Assembly (NCBI GenBank): GCA_021324755.1
Contig: JAJPIL010000014.1
Coordinates: 310,001-374,000, forward strand
Reading direction: 5' to 3'
DNA: 64,000 nucleotides
From: Pseudomonadota bacterium
GTDB lineage: Bacteria; Desulfobacterota; Binatia; Binatales; Binataceae
Shown here one piece after another: positions 38,512 to 48,044 of the stretch. Every line of letters begins with the position of its first letter. Position 1 is the first letter of the stretch. The notes below the pieces were generated by a model. The model searched no databases, was not told where the DNA came from, and saw nothing but the letters and a program-made list of their open reading frames with translations. The position numbers and the translations under genes are program-made.

Positions 38512-41500
38512 TTAGGCGTGAGCAAGCCTAGCCACGGCGCGAATTGTCACCTGAAGAGCACCCAGTCCGACCGCGGGAAGTCCACGTATCTTGTCGAGCA
38601 GCGAAGCGGCTTCCTGGAACCTTTCCGGTACTTCGGCGCGCACGGCGCGAAGGCCTTCGCTCCAGTCGGCCCCTTTCGAATAGCCAAGTACTGAGCGCGC
38701 AAGCCTATAGCGCGCACGCAGCAAGTCCTCGCCAAGTTCCCGCAGCGCCCGTTGTTCCCAAGGGTCGTCGGTATTAAACGCTGACAGCGCGTTTTCGAGC
38801 GTGCCGAAGTCGACCTCGCTTACCAAACCGAAGTAGGCAGAAGCGACTTCCTCGGGCGCGACCTTGGCTTCCTGGCTAAGCGCGGCGATGCTAAGCAGAT
38901 GCTCGATGAAGGAAAGCTTGGCAAGCTCGTGCGCGGTGCGCGCATCTAATCCAGCTCGCCGTAAGTCGCGATAGACCGCCTCGAAGCGCGCGCGCTCGGT
39001 GGTCACGAGGCGGTCTTCGAACACCTCGATTAGCGCCTTGAGCAAAGGACCGAACCGCTCAATCGAAGGCGCGATCGGATCTTTTTCGTGATAATTCATC
39101 AAAAGCCACTCGCACGCCTTGCGGCATGATCGCTCAACAGCAATCGACCCGTTGATGTCAGCGTCGGGAGTAAATCCGCTTAAGCGAGCCTGAAGGTCGC
39201 TCAAACGCTGCTTGAGCTGAATTAGATCGGAAGCCACGAGCCACGCCCTTACCACGTCGCTACAACTGCGCGAGTAGCGACGGCACAGATCGAAGACGAA
39301 CCCGGCTCCCATATGGTTTACCAGCTCATTTACCAATCTCGTTATCAGCAATGGAGCGCGAAGCTGATGGGTGGGTATTTGCGCGCCGAAACGTTGGCGG
39401 ATCGGCGCAGGAAAGTAAGGCATCAGAAACCGCTCATCAAGATACTTTTCATCGCTGTCAGCAAAGGCCGAATCTTCCAGTTCTCTGATAAGCGCAAGCT
39501 TGGTATAAGCGGCGAGCACAGCGAGTTCCGGGCGCGTGAAGCCTACTCCCTGCGTGCGTCGTCGTTCGATTTCCTCGTGGGTCGGCAAAGCCTCTATTTC
39601 GCGCCGCATCACTCCTCGCGCTTCAAGGTCGGCAACGAGGTCGCAAAACAGGGTGGGATAGGCTCGGCTACGGGCCTCTTCCAGGCTTAGCAGTAGTGCC
39701 TGAGCGCGGTTGTCTTCAAGGACGTGCTCGACGACTTCGTCGGTAACTGCTTCGAGGATCGCGTTGCGCTCTTCAAGGCTCAACTCGCCCCTTTTCACCA
39801 TTGGAGCGAACAAAATTTTCAAGTTGACCTCATGGTCCGACATGTTGACGCCAGCCGAATTGTCGATGGCGTCGGTGTTGATTTTGCCGCGTTTTAGCGC
39901 GAACTCGACGCGGGCCTTTTGCGTAAGTCCGAGGTTGCCGCCTTCGACTACGACCTTGGCTCGAAGCTCGCGCGCCGTGATACGGCATGAGTCGTTGGCG
40001 TGATCGCCCACTTCGGCGTCGGTCTCGCTGCTGGCTCGTACGTAGGTGCCGATACCGCCGTTGTAGAGCATATCGACCGGCGCTCGCAAAATAGCACGAA
40101 TTAGCGCCTCGCCGTCCAGTACGTCGGCCTCTATCCCAAGTGCAGCTCGGGCTTCCGGACTGATAGGGATCGCCTTGTGCGAGCGCGGAAATACGCCACC
40201 GCCGCGACTTATAAGCTTCGGATCGTAGTCACGCCAGCTCGAATTCGGCATTTCGAACAGGCGCCGGCGCTCGCGGTAGCTCGTCTCGGGATCGGGATCA
40301 GGATCGATAAAAATGTGCCGGGCGTCGAAGGCAGCCAAAAGCTTTATGTTCGCGGATTGCAGCATGCCGTTGCCGAACACGTCGCCCGACATGTCGCCGA
40401 TACCTACGACCGTAATTGGCGCACCGCGTTCGAGGTCGCGGCCGAGTTCGCGAAAATGGCGTTTTGCGGACTCCCAGGCGCCGCGCGCGGTGATCCCCAG
40501 ACGCTTGTGGTCGTAGCCGTGTTTGCCGCCTGAAGCGAAGGCGTCATCCAGCCAAAAGCCTCGAATCCGCGCTAGCTCATTAGCGATGTCGGAAAAAGTT
40601 GCCGTCCCCTTGTCGGCGGCGACGACCAGATAGGGGCCATCGTCGTCGAGAACCTTGACTCTCGCTGGTGCAACCAGTTGTCCGTCAACCAAATTGCTCG
40701 TTACGTCGAGCATCGCGCCGATCAAAGTTTGATAAGCCTCGACTACCGCATGCGGCTCGGGCTGACGCCGGTCGCGCGACTTTACGATAAATCCGCCTTT
40801 CGCACCTACCGGCACGATGATTGCGTTCTTGACCGTCTGAGTCTTCATAAGCTCGAGAATCTCGACCCGGTAGTCGTCGAGACGGTCGCTGAAGCGAATC
40901 CCGCCGCGGGCGATTTTACCTGCTCGCAAATGGCAGCCGGCCATCGTTGGGCTTACGACGTGAATTTCGTAGAGCGGCACGACGCCGTGAAGATTCGTTA
41001 CGCGGCGGCTTTCAAATTTGAGCGTAATATGGGTTTCTTCGGGTTGGCGAAAGTAGTTGGTGCGCACCGTGGCTTCGACCAAACTAAGAAGGTTTCGGGC
41101 CGCAAGGTCGTCTGCCAGTGTTTCGACCTGCTCGCGCGCTTTTGCATAATTCGAGTGTAGACGGGCGAGTTCGTCTGGGGCAGCGTCGCGCTCTGGGGCG
41201 AGGCGGGCTTTGAATATTGCCACCAAGAGCTGGGCTAACTCGGGATAGTTTATAAGCACGCGTCGTAAACTTTCCAGCGTTGGTCCAAGCCCCATTTGAA
41301 CTGCCACAGTGACGTAGGCGCGCAGCAGCGAAACTTCGCGCCAGCTAAGCCGCGCCCGAAGCGTGAGCTGATTTAGTGGGTCGTCTTCGCTGAGACCCTT
41401 GCGCACGGCGACGAGCGCCTGGGGAAAGAGGTCTACGCCTGGCGTCGAAGCCAGCGCCCGACCCTGTTCGGTTTGCACCGCGAAGACCTGAACGAAAGCG

Positions 41501-43275
41501 CACTCGCCCTGCGGCAGATGGACTTCGTGCGCATCCTCGTAAAGCACGCGCACGCCGAAGTTGCGCAACTGGGGTAGCAAGTCTGACAGCACGACCGGCT
41601 GACCAGTCTCGTACACGCGAAGCTCGCTCACGTGCTCCTGGCGCTCGCGCGAGGGCGAGACCTCGACCTCGAGGGTCTTCCGGCTTATGGCGGTCTCGAT
41701 CCGCTGAATATCTTGGACGGCACGCGCGACGTCGGTCGTCGCCTGGTAGTCAGAGCTAAAAGCCCGGCGGTAACGCGCCGCGAGCCTGCGCCCAACGGTG
41801 TCGCCGTAGTGCGCCACGAGCTCGTCCTCGAGGCGGTCTTCCCAAGTGCGCGTGAGCTTTACCAATTCGTCTTGGAGTTGCGCAAAATCGGGCGCTTCGC
41901 CGCGTGGGTTCGGGAAGCAGAAATGGATTCGCGCGGCGACGTCCTCGCTTACCGCCACCGGATGGTCGTATATGGGTTGAGCCTTGAACTTGAAAGCAAA
42001 AGTATCGCGGATTTTTTGGTGGAGCTCGGAAGAATAACGGCTAGCCGCAAGTACGACGAGCACGATCGCCATCTGGCGAGCTTGGTCCACCCAGCAGGCA
42101 ACGCTACACTCGTTTTCTTCGCGGAAATCAACGATAGCGGCCAATTGAGCTCGCAACTCCTCGGTCGAAGCGCGAAACAGTTCTTCCCTTGGAAAAGTGT
42201 TCAGGATGGTTCGAAGTCTTTCGAAGTCGTGGGAACCGACCGCAACGCCTTCCTCGGATAGGATTTGCGCGACTTTCTGCCGAATAATCGGAATTTGTTC
42301 CGCCTCCTCGGAGGATGCTTTGGTGGTGAAAAGTCCGACGATGCGGTCGAATGCGACGATTTCGCCTGGGCGGTTTTGACGCCGGATGATAATGTCATCC
42401 ATTGCCCGCCGCCGATGAACGTTGGACTTGGCGCGCGTTTTGGTGACGAACGGGATGGGGCCTTCGAACAAAAGCTTCAAGGTTGCATCCCCCAGGCCGT
42501 CGATCGGCTGCGGAGTCCAAAAACGCGAGCGCTGCTCGGCACGCATTATTCCCAGACCCGAGCCGCGCACAACCGCGATCGTACGCTGGCCGCCGTTGAT
42601 GCGTAGTTCGTAGCGTCGGTAACCGAGAAAAATAAATCCGCCACCCACGAGCCAATGGATGAAGTCGCGCACCTCCGGCAGGCCTTGCTCGGCGGCGAGC
42701 TCCTCGCCGATTTGTATCACTCGCTCGGTCATCTGGTCGAAATCGCCGGTGACCAGCAAAACTTCCTCAAGCCGCGCCTTGAGCTCGTCGGCGACGTCCT
42801 CGAGCATGGCGTCTTCGAGCGCAACGGTGAGCTCGACGTGAACGAAGGACTCGGGTTGTTCTCCCACAGCGCCCTGCTCCAAGCTTATCAAGCGACCTTG
42901 CGAGTCGCGCGCGACGCGCAAAACCGGGTGGAGAAGTATCGCCACCGGTAAATGGAGCTCGCGCAGGCACTCTTCGATCGTGGCGACGATAAACGGCCGA
43001 TCTGGCATCAGAGTTTCGATCACGCCAAAGCTATGCCCGTCGTAGCTCTGGTTTGCCACCTTAACTCGCACCGGCTCGGCGCGGCAAAGGAGCATCTCTT
43101 CGAGCGCGGCGCGCACCAAAGCGGCGCACGTCTGCGGCGAGAGGCGACGCTGGGCGGAGGCGGGGATACGGGCGAAAAGACGTTTGGCAAAAAGCTTTAG
43201 CCAGCGCGTTTTTTCCGGCTCGCTTTGCTCGAGGAGCTTGTCTAGTTCGTGATGGATAGCTTCACTGCTCGGCAA
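38512..43275 (-). CDS. gdhB: NAD-specific glutamate dehydrogenase, large (about 180 kDa) type
   Basis: It oxidises glutamate to 2-oxoglutarate and ammonia. The 1587 residues match the large GDH class. A long N-terminal regulatory region has ACT-like parts, and the central catalytic domain includes AGKIARGGIRFSDRLDDYR, VKNAIIVPVGAKGGF and GGKHGYDHKRLG. IGDMSGDVFGNGMLQS forms the nucleotide part, and the C-terminal region is helical. I place the start at TTG 43275, since AAGGAGGTGA lies seven bases before it; the TTG at 43293 is upstream of that site. It links amino-acid breakdown to the TCA block. The symbol follows common use. Confidence 0.95.
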   Translation of the reverse strand: MPSSEAIHHELDKLLEQSEPEKTRWLKLFAKRLFARIPASAQRRLSPQTCAALVRAALEEMLLCRAEPVRVKVANQSYDGHSFGVIETLMPDRPFIVATIEECLRELHLPVAILLHPVLRVARDSQGRLISLEQGAVGEQPESFVHVELTVALEDAMLEDVADELKARLEEVLLVTGDFDQMTERVIQIGEELAAEQGLPEVRDFIHWLVGGGFIFLGYRRYELRINGGQRTIAVVRGSGLGIMRAEQRSRFWTPQPIDGLGDATLKLLFEGPIPFVTKTRAKSNVHRRRAMDDIIIRRQNRPGEIVAFDRIVGLFTTKASSEEAEQIPIIRQKVAQILSEEGVAVGSHDFERLRTILNTFPREELFRASTEELRAQLAAIVDFREENECSVACWVDQARQMAIVLVVLAASRYSSELHQKIRDTFAFKFKAQPIYDHPVAVSEDVAARIHFCFPNPRGEAPDFAQLQDELVKLTRTWEDRLEDELVAHYGDTVGRRLAARYRRAFSSDYQATTDVARAVQDIQRIETAISRKTLEVEVSPSRERQEHVSELRVYETGQPVVLSDLLPQLRNFGVRVLYEDAHEVHLPQGECAFVQVFAVQTEQGRALASTPGVDLFPQALVAVRKGLSEDDPLNQLTLRARLSWREVSLLRAYVTVAVQMGLGPTLESLRRVLINYPELAQLLVAIFKARLAPERDAAPDELARLHSNYAKAREQVETLADDLAARNLLSLVEATVRTNYFRQPEETHITLKFESRRVTNLHGVVPLYEIHVVSPTMAGCHLRAGKIARGGIRFSDRLDDYRVEILELMKTQTVKNAIIVPVGAKGGFIVKSRDRRQPEPHAVVEAYQTLIGAMLDVTSNLVDGQLVAPARVKVLDDDGPYLVVAADKGTATFSDIANELARIRGFWLDDAFASGGKHGYDHKRLGITARGAWESAKRHFRELGRDLERGAPITVVGIGDMSGDVFGNGMLQSANIKLLAAFDARHIFIDPDPDPETSYRERRRLFEMPNSSWRDYDPKLISRGGGVFPRSHKAIPISPEARAALGIEADVLDGEALIRAILRAPVDMLYNGGIGTYVRASSETDAEVGDHANDSCRITARELRAKVVVEGGNLGLTQKARVEFALKRGKINTDAIDNSAGVNMSDHEVNLKILFAPMVKRGELSLEERNAILEAVTDEVVEHVLEDNRAQALLLSLEEARSRAYPTLFCDLVADLEARGVMRREIEALPTHEEIERRRTQGVGFTRPELAVLAAYTKLALIRELEDSAFADSDEKYLDERFLMPYFPAPIRQRFGAQIPTHQLRAPLLITRLVNELVNHMGAGFVFDLCRRYSRSCSDVVRAWLVASDLIQLKQRLSDLQARLSGFTPDADINGSIAVERSCRKACEWLLMNYHEKDPIAPSIERFGPLLKALIEVFEDRLVTTERARFEAVYRDLRRAGLDARTAHELAKLSFIEHLLSIAALSQEAKVAPEEVASAYFGLVSEVDFGTLENALSAFNTDDPWEQRALRELGEDLLRARYRLARSVLGYSKGADWSEGLRAVRAEVPERFQEAASLLDKIRGLPAVGLGALQVTIRAVARLAHA

Positions 43276-43459
43276 CTGCTCACCTCCTTGCAACTCAGGT
43301 GCCCGTCTGCGCTAAACGCCGTGCTAGCGCTGATTTTTCCCTCGCTTGAAGAGCAATCTAGCATATTAGCGCCTTTGAGGCCGCGCTAGCAGTTTGGTCG
43401 ACGCCAGACGTATCGGCTAGACTTAAATACTTGAACGTTCGCGTGCTTGAGCACCGCAC

Positions 43460-44767
43460 TTGGCTTTGATTGAGCGCGATTCAAGTGAATTGCTGCAGCA
43501 AAAGCAGCGTACCGTCACGGTCGAGATCTCCGACATGACCTTTGGCCGCCTTGGGGTGGGACGCGTTGGCGGAAAGGCGGTCATGGTTCCTTTTACCGCG
43601 CCCGGCGATCTGGTCGAAGTGGAACTTATCAGGGAGCATAAAAGTTACCTCGAAGGCAGGCCGCTTAAGGTACTTCGATCGTCTCCAAGCCGCCGGACCG
43701 CGCCTTGCCGCTTTTTCCCGCGCTGCGGCGGCTGTGACTGGCAGCACATCACCTATGACGCTCAAGTGGCGCTTAAAGCGCGTCTGGTGGCGCGCACGTT
43801 GTCGCACGCGCTGGGTTTGGAGATCGATCCGGACGAAGTACTCGAGCCTGCGCCGCGCGAGTTCGGCTATCGGTCGCGAGTGCGTCTGAAAGTTGACAAA
43901 GGCGGGCAGATCGGCTTTTACGAAGCCGCAAGTCATAGGCTTGTGCCGGTCGACGAGTGTTTGGTGGCGCTGCCGCGGATCGAAATCGAATCGGCGCGCA
44001 AGCTTGTGCACGCGTTAGGTTGTGGAGCGCGAGAAATAGTGCTCGCGGCTGACGCAAAGCGCTTGGTGGCGACGATTTATTTGCAAGGTGACTTAGGCAT
44101 TCGGGAAATTGAGCAGGCAGCGCGTTTCGTTGAGCACAATTTTGGCATTTCAGGAGTCATCCTGCGCGACGCGCGTCGGCGCGAAGTGATAGGCGAAGCA
44201 AAAATCGTGGTAGAGATCGAAGATGGCCTTGCGCTAGAGATTGACGGCGACTGTTTTAGCCAAGTCAACCATGAACTCAATCGGCGACTAGTAGCGTTGG
44301 CAATGGAGATGGGGCACGTTGGCCAGGGTGTGCAATTGCTGGATCTTTATTGTGGCGCGGGAAACTTTAGCTTTGCGGCTGCAAAGCGCGGCGCTATGGT
44401 GCTCGGCGTGGACAACGATCCGGTTGCGGTACAGTGTGCCGAGCGAAATTTGCAGCGACTTCAGCTCGGCAACATTAGGTTTGTTGCGACCAACGCGGAG
44501 CAGGCGTTGAGCTTTCTTGCGCGCGCTGGCTATCGACCCGACGTTGTCGTGCTCGACCCGCCGCGGGCTGGGGCGGGGCCGCTGATGGCAGAGGTGGTGA
44601 AATTGCGCGCAAGTCGGGTGCTTTACGTGTCTTGCAATTTGCCGACGCTTGCGCGCGACCTTGTACAGTTACGCGGTTTGGGGTTTAAAGTCGAGCGCAT
44701 CCGGGGCTTGGACTTCTTCCCAAATACACACCACGTCGAGCTGCTTGTGAGCGCGGTCTTGACTTAA
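43460..44767 (+). CDS. 23S rRNA (uracil-C5)-methyltransferase, RlmD/RumA family
   Basis: It methylates C5 of a uracil in 23S rRNA, or in tRNA in some relatives, with SAM. Domains in order: TRAM (residues 17-72), then a [4Fe-4S] cluster held by Cys83, Cys89, Cys92 and Cys167 with RlmD-like spacing. The Rossmann methyltransferase follows with LLDLYCGAGNFSF, DPPRAGAG, and nucleophile Cys392 in YVSCNLPTLARD. RlmD and RlmCD cannot be separated by sight. The start is TTG 43460 or TTG 43466; no ATG lies before the TRAM domain. Confidence 0.92.
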   Translation: MALIERDSSELLQQKQRTVTVEISDMTFGRLGVGRVGGKAVMVPFTAPGDLVEVELIREHKSYLEGRPLKVLRSSPSRRTAPCRFFPRCGGCDWQHITYDAQVALKARLVARTLSHALGLEIDPDEVLEPAPREFGYRSRVRLKVDKGGQIGFYEAASHRLVPVDECLVALPRIEIESARKLVHALGCGAREIVLAADAKRLVATIYLQGDLGIREIEQAARFVEHNFGISGVILRDARRREVIGEAKIVVEIEDGLALEIDGDCFSQVNHELNRRLVALAMEMGHVGQGVQLLDLYCGAGNFSFAAAKRGAMVLGVDNDPVAVQCAERNLQRLQLGNIRFVATNAEQALSFLARAGYRPDVVVLDPPRAGAGPLMAEVVKLRASRVLYVSCNLPTLARDLVQLRGLGFKVERIRGLDFFPNTHHVELLVSAVLT

Positions 44768-44835
44768 AAGGAGTCGGCTCTCTATCCTACATAATGTGCA
44801 GTTATAGTAATGTCCCACCAGAGGTCAGCGCAATA

Positions 44836-45084
44836 ATGACCAAGCAAGAGAAATTGTCGCGACGCCCGAAGGTCACGATTATTCCTGCCAAAGGCGTAGC
44901 GCAAACGATTAATTACTTGCTCGAGGACCGCGACGAGCTTGAGGGTCTCATAGCTGTGGGACGCACCAAAAGCGGCGAGCTTTTCTTCTACGATACTGGC
45001 GGGGATGTCGTAGAAGATTTAGGAACGTTGGAGTATCTAAAGGCTCGTATAGTGCGTGCCCACTTCGGGGACGAATGGGATTGA
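44836..45084 (+). CDS. Small acidic protein, unknown function
   Basis: An 82-residue protein from ATG 44836; GAGG lies 11 bases upstream. An ATG at 44794 is an alternative. It has a short basic lead, then strands (KVTIIPAKG, GLIAVGRTKSGELFFYDTGG) suggesting a small beta-rich fold and an acidic end (FGDEWD). It starts 68 bases after the RlmD-like gene on the same strand and could share its transcript. No family is recognised. Confidence 0.6.
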   Translation: MTKQEKLSRRPKVTIIPAKGVAQTINYLLEDRDELEGLIAVGRTKSGELFFYDTGGDVVEDLGTLEYLKARIVRAHFGDEWD

Positions 45085-45347
45085 GCAAAGGCGGTACGTT
45101 CCTTCTTTAAGAGCAGCCGCGACTAGCTATTCCAAGAGCTCTGGGTAGCGCTCTCCTGAAAGTTTGTTTTGGGCGGGCGCGAAGGAGCACAAGATGAGGT
45201 GTGCGCCTTGCACGTGACGGTGAAATACTTTGGCCCGTCGCAACTGCTACCTACGCCTTGCGCTTTGGGCAAAGCCTCTTAGTAGCGACCGTCCAGCCTG
45301 TCAAGTGCGGAGCCTCGGCCGACCTTTTGACGCGCTTCGAGCTTCCC

Positions 45348-46112
45348 TTATAACTCCTCAGCGACGGTGCAGCGCAGGCATCCGATTTTCTCGATTTCCA
45401 CCTCGATCGAGTCGCCTGGCTTCATCGGACCGACACCTGAGGGGGTCCCGGTGGGAATTACGTCTCCTGGCTCAAGCGTCATGATATGTGAGATATAGCT
45501 TACCAGTTCATAGCAAGAGAAAATTAGCTGGGAGGTGCGGCTAAATTGGCGGCGTTCGCCGTTTAAGCGAGTTTCGATTTGCAGGTTGGTTGGGTCGACG
45601 TCGGTAGCTATTACCGGCCCCATCGGAGCGAACGTGTCGAACCCTTTCGAGCGCGTGAATTGCACGTCCTTGCGCTGAAGGTCGCGCGCGGTGACGTCGA
45701 TAAAGCAAGTGTATCCCAGGATATAATGGGGCGCGTCTTGAGCTGAAACTTTGCGTGCTCGCTTGCCGATCACGATCGCAAGCTCGCCTTCGTAATCCAT
45801 CCGGGAAGTTTGCTTCGGATGGATGATCTGGTCGCCGGGGCCGATTACCGCGCTCGGTGGCTTAAGAAACAGTAGCGGCTCGGCGGGTATCTGATGTCCC
45901 ATCTCTTGGGCGTGATCGCGGTAATTTACGCCGACTGCGACAATCTTTGTGGGTATTACTGGTGCCAGCAGCCGAACTTCCGAGAGTTTGATCGACGGCG
46001 CACCAGCTACGGGTCGCAACTGGTCGAGCGGGCCTTCAAGCGGTCGAATTGTGGAGTCTTCCAGCAAGCCAAAAGCTACGGCATCATTATAGCGGTAGCG
46101 TGCGATTTTCAT
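45348..46112 (-). CDS. Fumarylacetoacetate hydrolase-family protein
   Basis: A 254-residue enzyme of the FAHD1 / HpcE group, which cleave or decarboxylate 2-oxo acids. KIVAVGVNYRDHAQEMG opens the catalytic domain. The metal ligands are in MDYEGELAIVIGK (Glu pair) and in YTCFIDVTARDLQ (Asp). GDVIPTGTPSGVGPMKPGD is the family tail. Likely substrates are acylpyruvates, oxaloacetate or products of aromatic meta-cleavage; the exact one is open. The start is ATG 46112, divergent from the Memo gene with 128 bases between. Confidence 0.93.
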   Translation of the reverse strand: MKIARYRYNDAVAFGLLEDSTIRPLEGPLDQLRPVAGAPSIKLSEVRLLAPVIPTKIVAVGVNYRDHAQEMGHQIPAEPLLFLKPPSAVIGPGDQIIHPKQTSRMDYEGELAIVIGKRARKVSAQDAPHYILGYTCFIDVTARDLQRKDVQFTRSKGFDTFAPMGPVIATDVDPTNLQIETRLNGERRQFSRTSQLIFSCYELVSYISHIMTLEPGDVIPTGTPSGVGPMKPGDSIEVEIEKIGCLRCTVAEEL

Positions 46113-46240
46113 CTTGCTTCCTTTCGACGGTCGCTATTGATGGCGAGGCGCTGTCGCCCAGGGAAATTGTCTGACGGTACAGTTTAAACACCGTCATAAC
46201 CTTTTATAGCTGTATACATAAGTGGCCAATTGGTAAAGGG

Positions 46241-47482
46241 TTGGTCGTCGTGGACGAAAAGCCGAGGCTCAGGCCGGTCGAAGCGTTCGTGATAAACCAC
46301 GAAAACCAAGCGTTCTTATGCCTGCGCGATCCTTCCGGAATCGCGGAAAATCCTGTGCTCCTTTCGCCCGCCGCTTCCTTGGTGTTGGCGCTGTTGGACG
46401 GCGAACACTCGCTTCTCGATATTCAATGCGAATGGGTGCGTCGCTTTGGCGAGATCATTCCGCGTCACGTAATAGCTGATCTGGTCAACGCGCTCGATCG
46501 CGCTTATCTACTGGAAAGCCCCACCTTTACGGCTCGGCTTGCGCAGATACGGGACGAGTTCAGGGCGTCGTCTTATCGAGCCGCTGCTCATGCGGGCGTG
46601 TGTTATGCAGGCGAGCCTGAGGCGTTGCGCAAGGAGATCCGCGCCTACTTTGACGCCGCGGCCGCAACTGATCACGAAAGCAAGCCCGTGCGCGCAGATC
46701 CACCGCGGGGGCTTATTGCTCCCCATATTGATCCGCGTCGCGGCGGGCGAGTGTACGCTCGAGTTTACGCCGAACTTGTGGCACAGGAGCGCCCACAGCT
46801 TTTCGTAATTCTTGGCACGGCTCACTGCGGCGTTGGTCCCGAACTTTTTGCGGCGACGATGAAAGATTACGCGACCCCGTTGGGTGTAGTTCGTACCGAC
46901 CGCGACTTTGTTGCGAGATTAGCCGATTCCTATCGGGCGGGCGACCTTTATGCCGACGAGTTGCTCCATCGCAACGAACATTCCATAGAATTCCAGGCGC
47001 TGTTTCTCGCGGCGACTATTGGAATCGAAGACTACCAGATCGTGCCGATCCTGGTCGGCTCGTTCCATCAGTACGTCGCAGCCGGCAGGTTGCCGATTGA
47101 GGATGAAAAGGTGGGTGCTTTCGTCAAAGCGTTGCGCCAGACGATAGCGAATGATGGGCGGCGAGTCTGTATCATCGCGGGCGTCGATTTCGCTCACGTG
47201 GGAAGAAAGTTCGGTGACCCTCACGGTGTAGGCGCTGACGTATTGGACTGGATAAAAAGGGAAGATCTGGCGCTTATCGGAGATATCGAACAGGTCGACG
47301 CGGAAGGCTTTTTTACGCGCCTTGCGCGCGAACGCGATCGAAGGCGTATCTGCGGGCTTTCGCCGATGTACGTCTTGCTGGAATTGCTCCGGGGATATCG
47401 CGGGCGCCTGTTAGCTTATGATATAGCTGTCGATAAGGCGACTGATTCTGCGGTCTCATTCGCAGGACTGGTCTTCGACTGA
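46241..47482 (+). CDS. Memo-family protein with PqqD-like N-terminal domain
   Basis: A 413-residue protein. Residues 115-413 are a Memo (AmmeMemoRadiSam protein B) domain with the putative metal ligands His162 (APHIDPRRGG), His195 (LGTAHCG) and His247 (RNEHSIEFQ). The GVDFAHVG stretch is a fourth site. The family is related to extradiol dioxygenases; human MEMO1 binds metal. Residues 1-100 (SPAASLVLALLDGEHSLLDIQCEW...HVIADLVNALDRAYLLES) have the winged-helix look of PqqD-type peptide-recognition domains. The usual partners (AMMECR1, radical SAM) are not nearby. GTG 46241 is the start. Confidence 0.85.
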   Translation: MVVVDEKPRLRPVEAFVINHENQAFLCLRDPSGIAENPVLLSPAASLVLALLDGEHSLLDIQCEWVRRFGEIIPRHVIADLVNALDRAYLLESPTFTARLAQIRDEFRASSYRAAAHAGVCYAGEPEALRKEIRAYFDAAAATDHESKPVRADPPRGLIAPHIDPRRGGRVYARVYAELVAQERPQLFVILGTAHCGVGPELFAATMKDYATPLGVVRTDRDFVARLADSYRAGDLYADELLHRNEHSIEFQALFLAATIGIEDYQIVPILVGSFHQYVAAGRLPIEDEKVGAFVKALRQTIANDGRRVCIIAGVDFAHVGRKFGDPHGVGADVLDWIKREDLALIGDIEQVDAEGFFTRLARERDRRRICGLSPMYVLLELLRGYRGRLLAYDIAVDKATDSAVSFAGLVFD

Positions 47483-47558
47483 CCCGGTCATCGCTCATGG
47501 GTGCGCTGTCAACGCTAGCCTTAAGTCCGCCGCCTTGGACAGGATGCTTGCGCTTGTC

Positions 47559-47587
47559 TTGCTAGCGGCGCAGCAAGGCGAGATAAT
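47559..47587 (+). promoter_or_regulatory. Sigma-70-type promoter of tRNA-Val
   Basis: TTGCTA at 47559-47564 and GATAAT at 47582-47587 are spaced by 17 bases, four and five of six positions matching consensus. Transcription would start about 47594, 53 bases before the tRNA. It is the best promoter match in the window. Confidence 0.55.
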
Positions 47588-47646
47588 GTTTGCGGTTGGG
47601 CCTAAGCAGTCGGCCCTGAGGCTTAACGGTCGGATTAGTTTTGGGT

Positions 47647-47724
47647 GGACGCATAGCTCAGCCCGGTTAGAGCGCTTGCCTCACATGCAAGAGGTCCCTG
47701 GTTCGAGTCCAGGTGCGTCCACCA
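47647..47724 (+). tRNA. tRNA-Val (anticodon CAC)
   Basis: A full cloverleaf of 78 bases with encoded CCA. The acceptor stem is GGACGCA with TGCGTCC, the D arm GCTC...GAGC, and the anticodon arm CTTGC-CTCACAT-GCAAG with CAC. The T arm is CCTGG-TTCGAGT-CCAGG, and discriminator A is followed by CCA. It reads valine GUG codons. No integrase or direct repeat of the 3' end follows, so there is no sign of an integrated element here. Confidence 0.97.
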
Positions 47725-48044
47725 TCCCAACGATAGCTCGAAATTGTGCCATTCCCCAACCCAGTTACCAAAACCACGTCCTGAAAAGTAAACCAAGTTT
47801 GCCGCTACTGTCTCCCCATTCGTGTAGGTATTGGCAGCCGCTTTCAAGGCTCTGACGGAACTGCTTCCAAAGGTTTAACCGACAAATTCTGGCGCGCCAG
47901 CCGCCAAATCTCTTCGTTCACCGTTCTTCCGGTGGAGTTTTATCTTGCCAGCGCAAAACACTTCCCCTGCTTAGGTGAGTAGCTGTTGTTGCGATTCACT
48001 GCCTAGCGTCAAGGCGCACCTTAGAGCTGAATTCTTTAAGGCTA
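47725..48044. other. Gap downstream of tRNA-Val
   Basis: 320 bases between the tRNA and the convergent stop of the CPA1 antiporter. I see no coding sequence, second tRNA, clear terminator or attachment-site repeat. Confidence 0.4.

Noticed and set aside
41632-42261. 209-codon open frame on the plus strand
   Set aside because: Antisense within glutamate dehydrogenase; a shadow of the real frame.
47647-48044. tRNA-Val as an integration site
   Set aside because: No integrase, no repeat of the tRNA 3' end and no foreign-looking genes follow.
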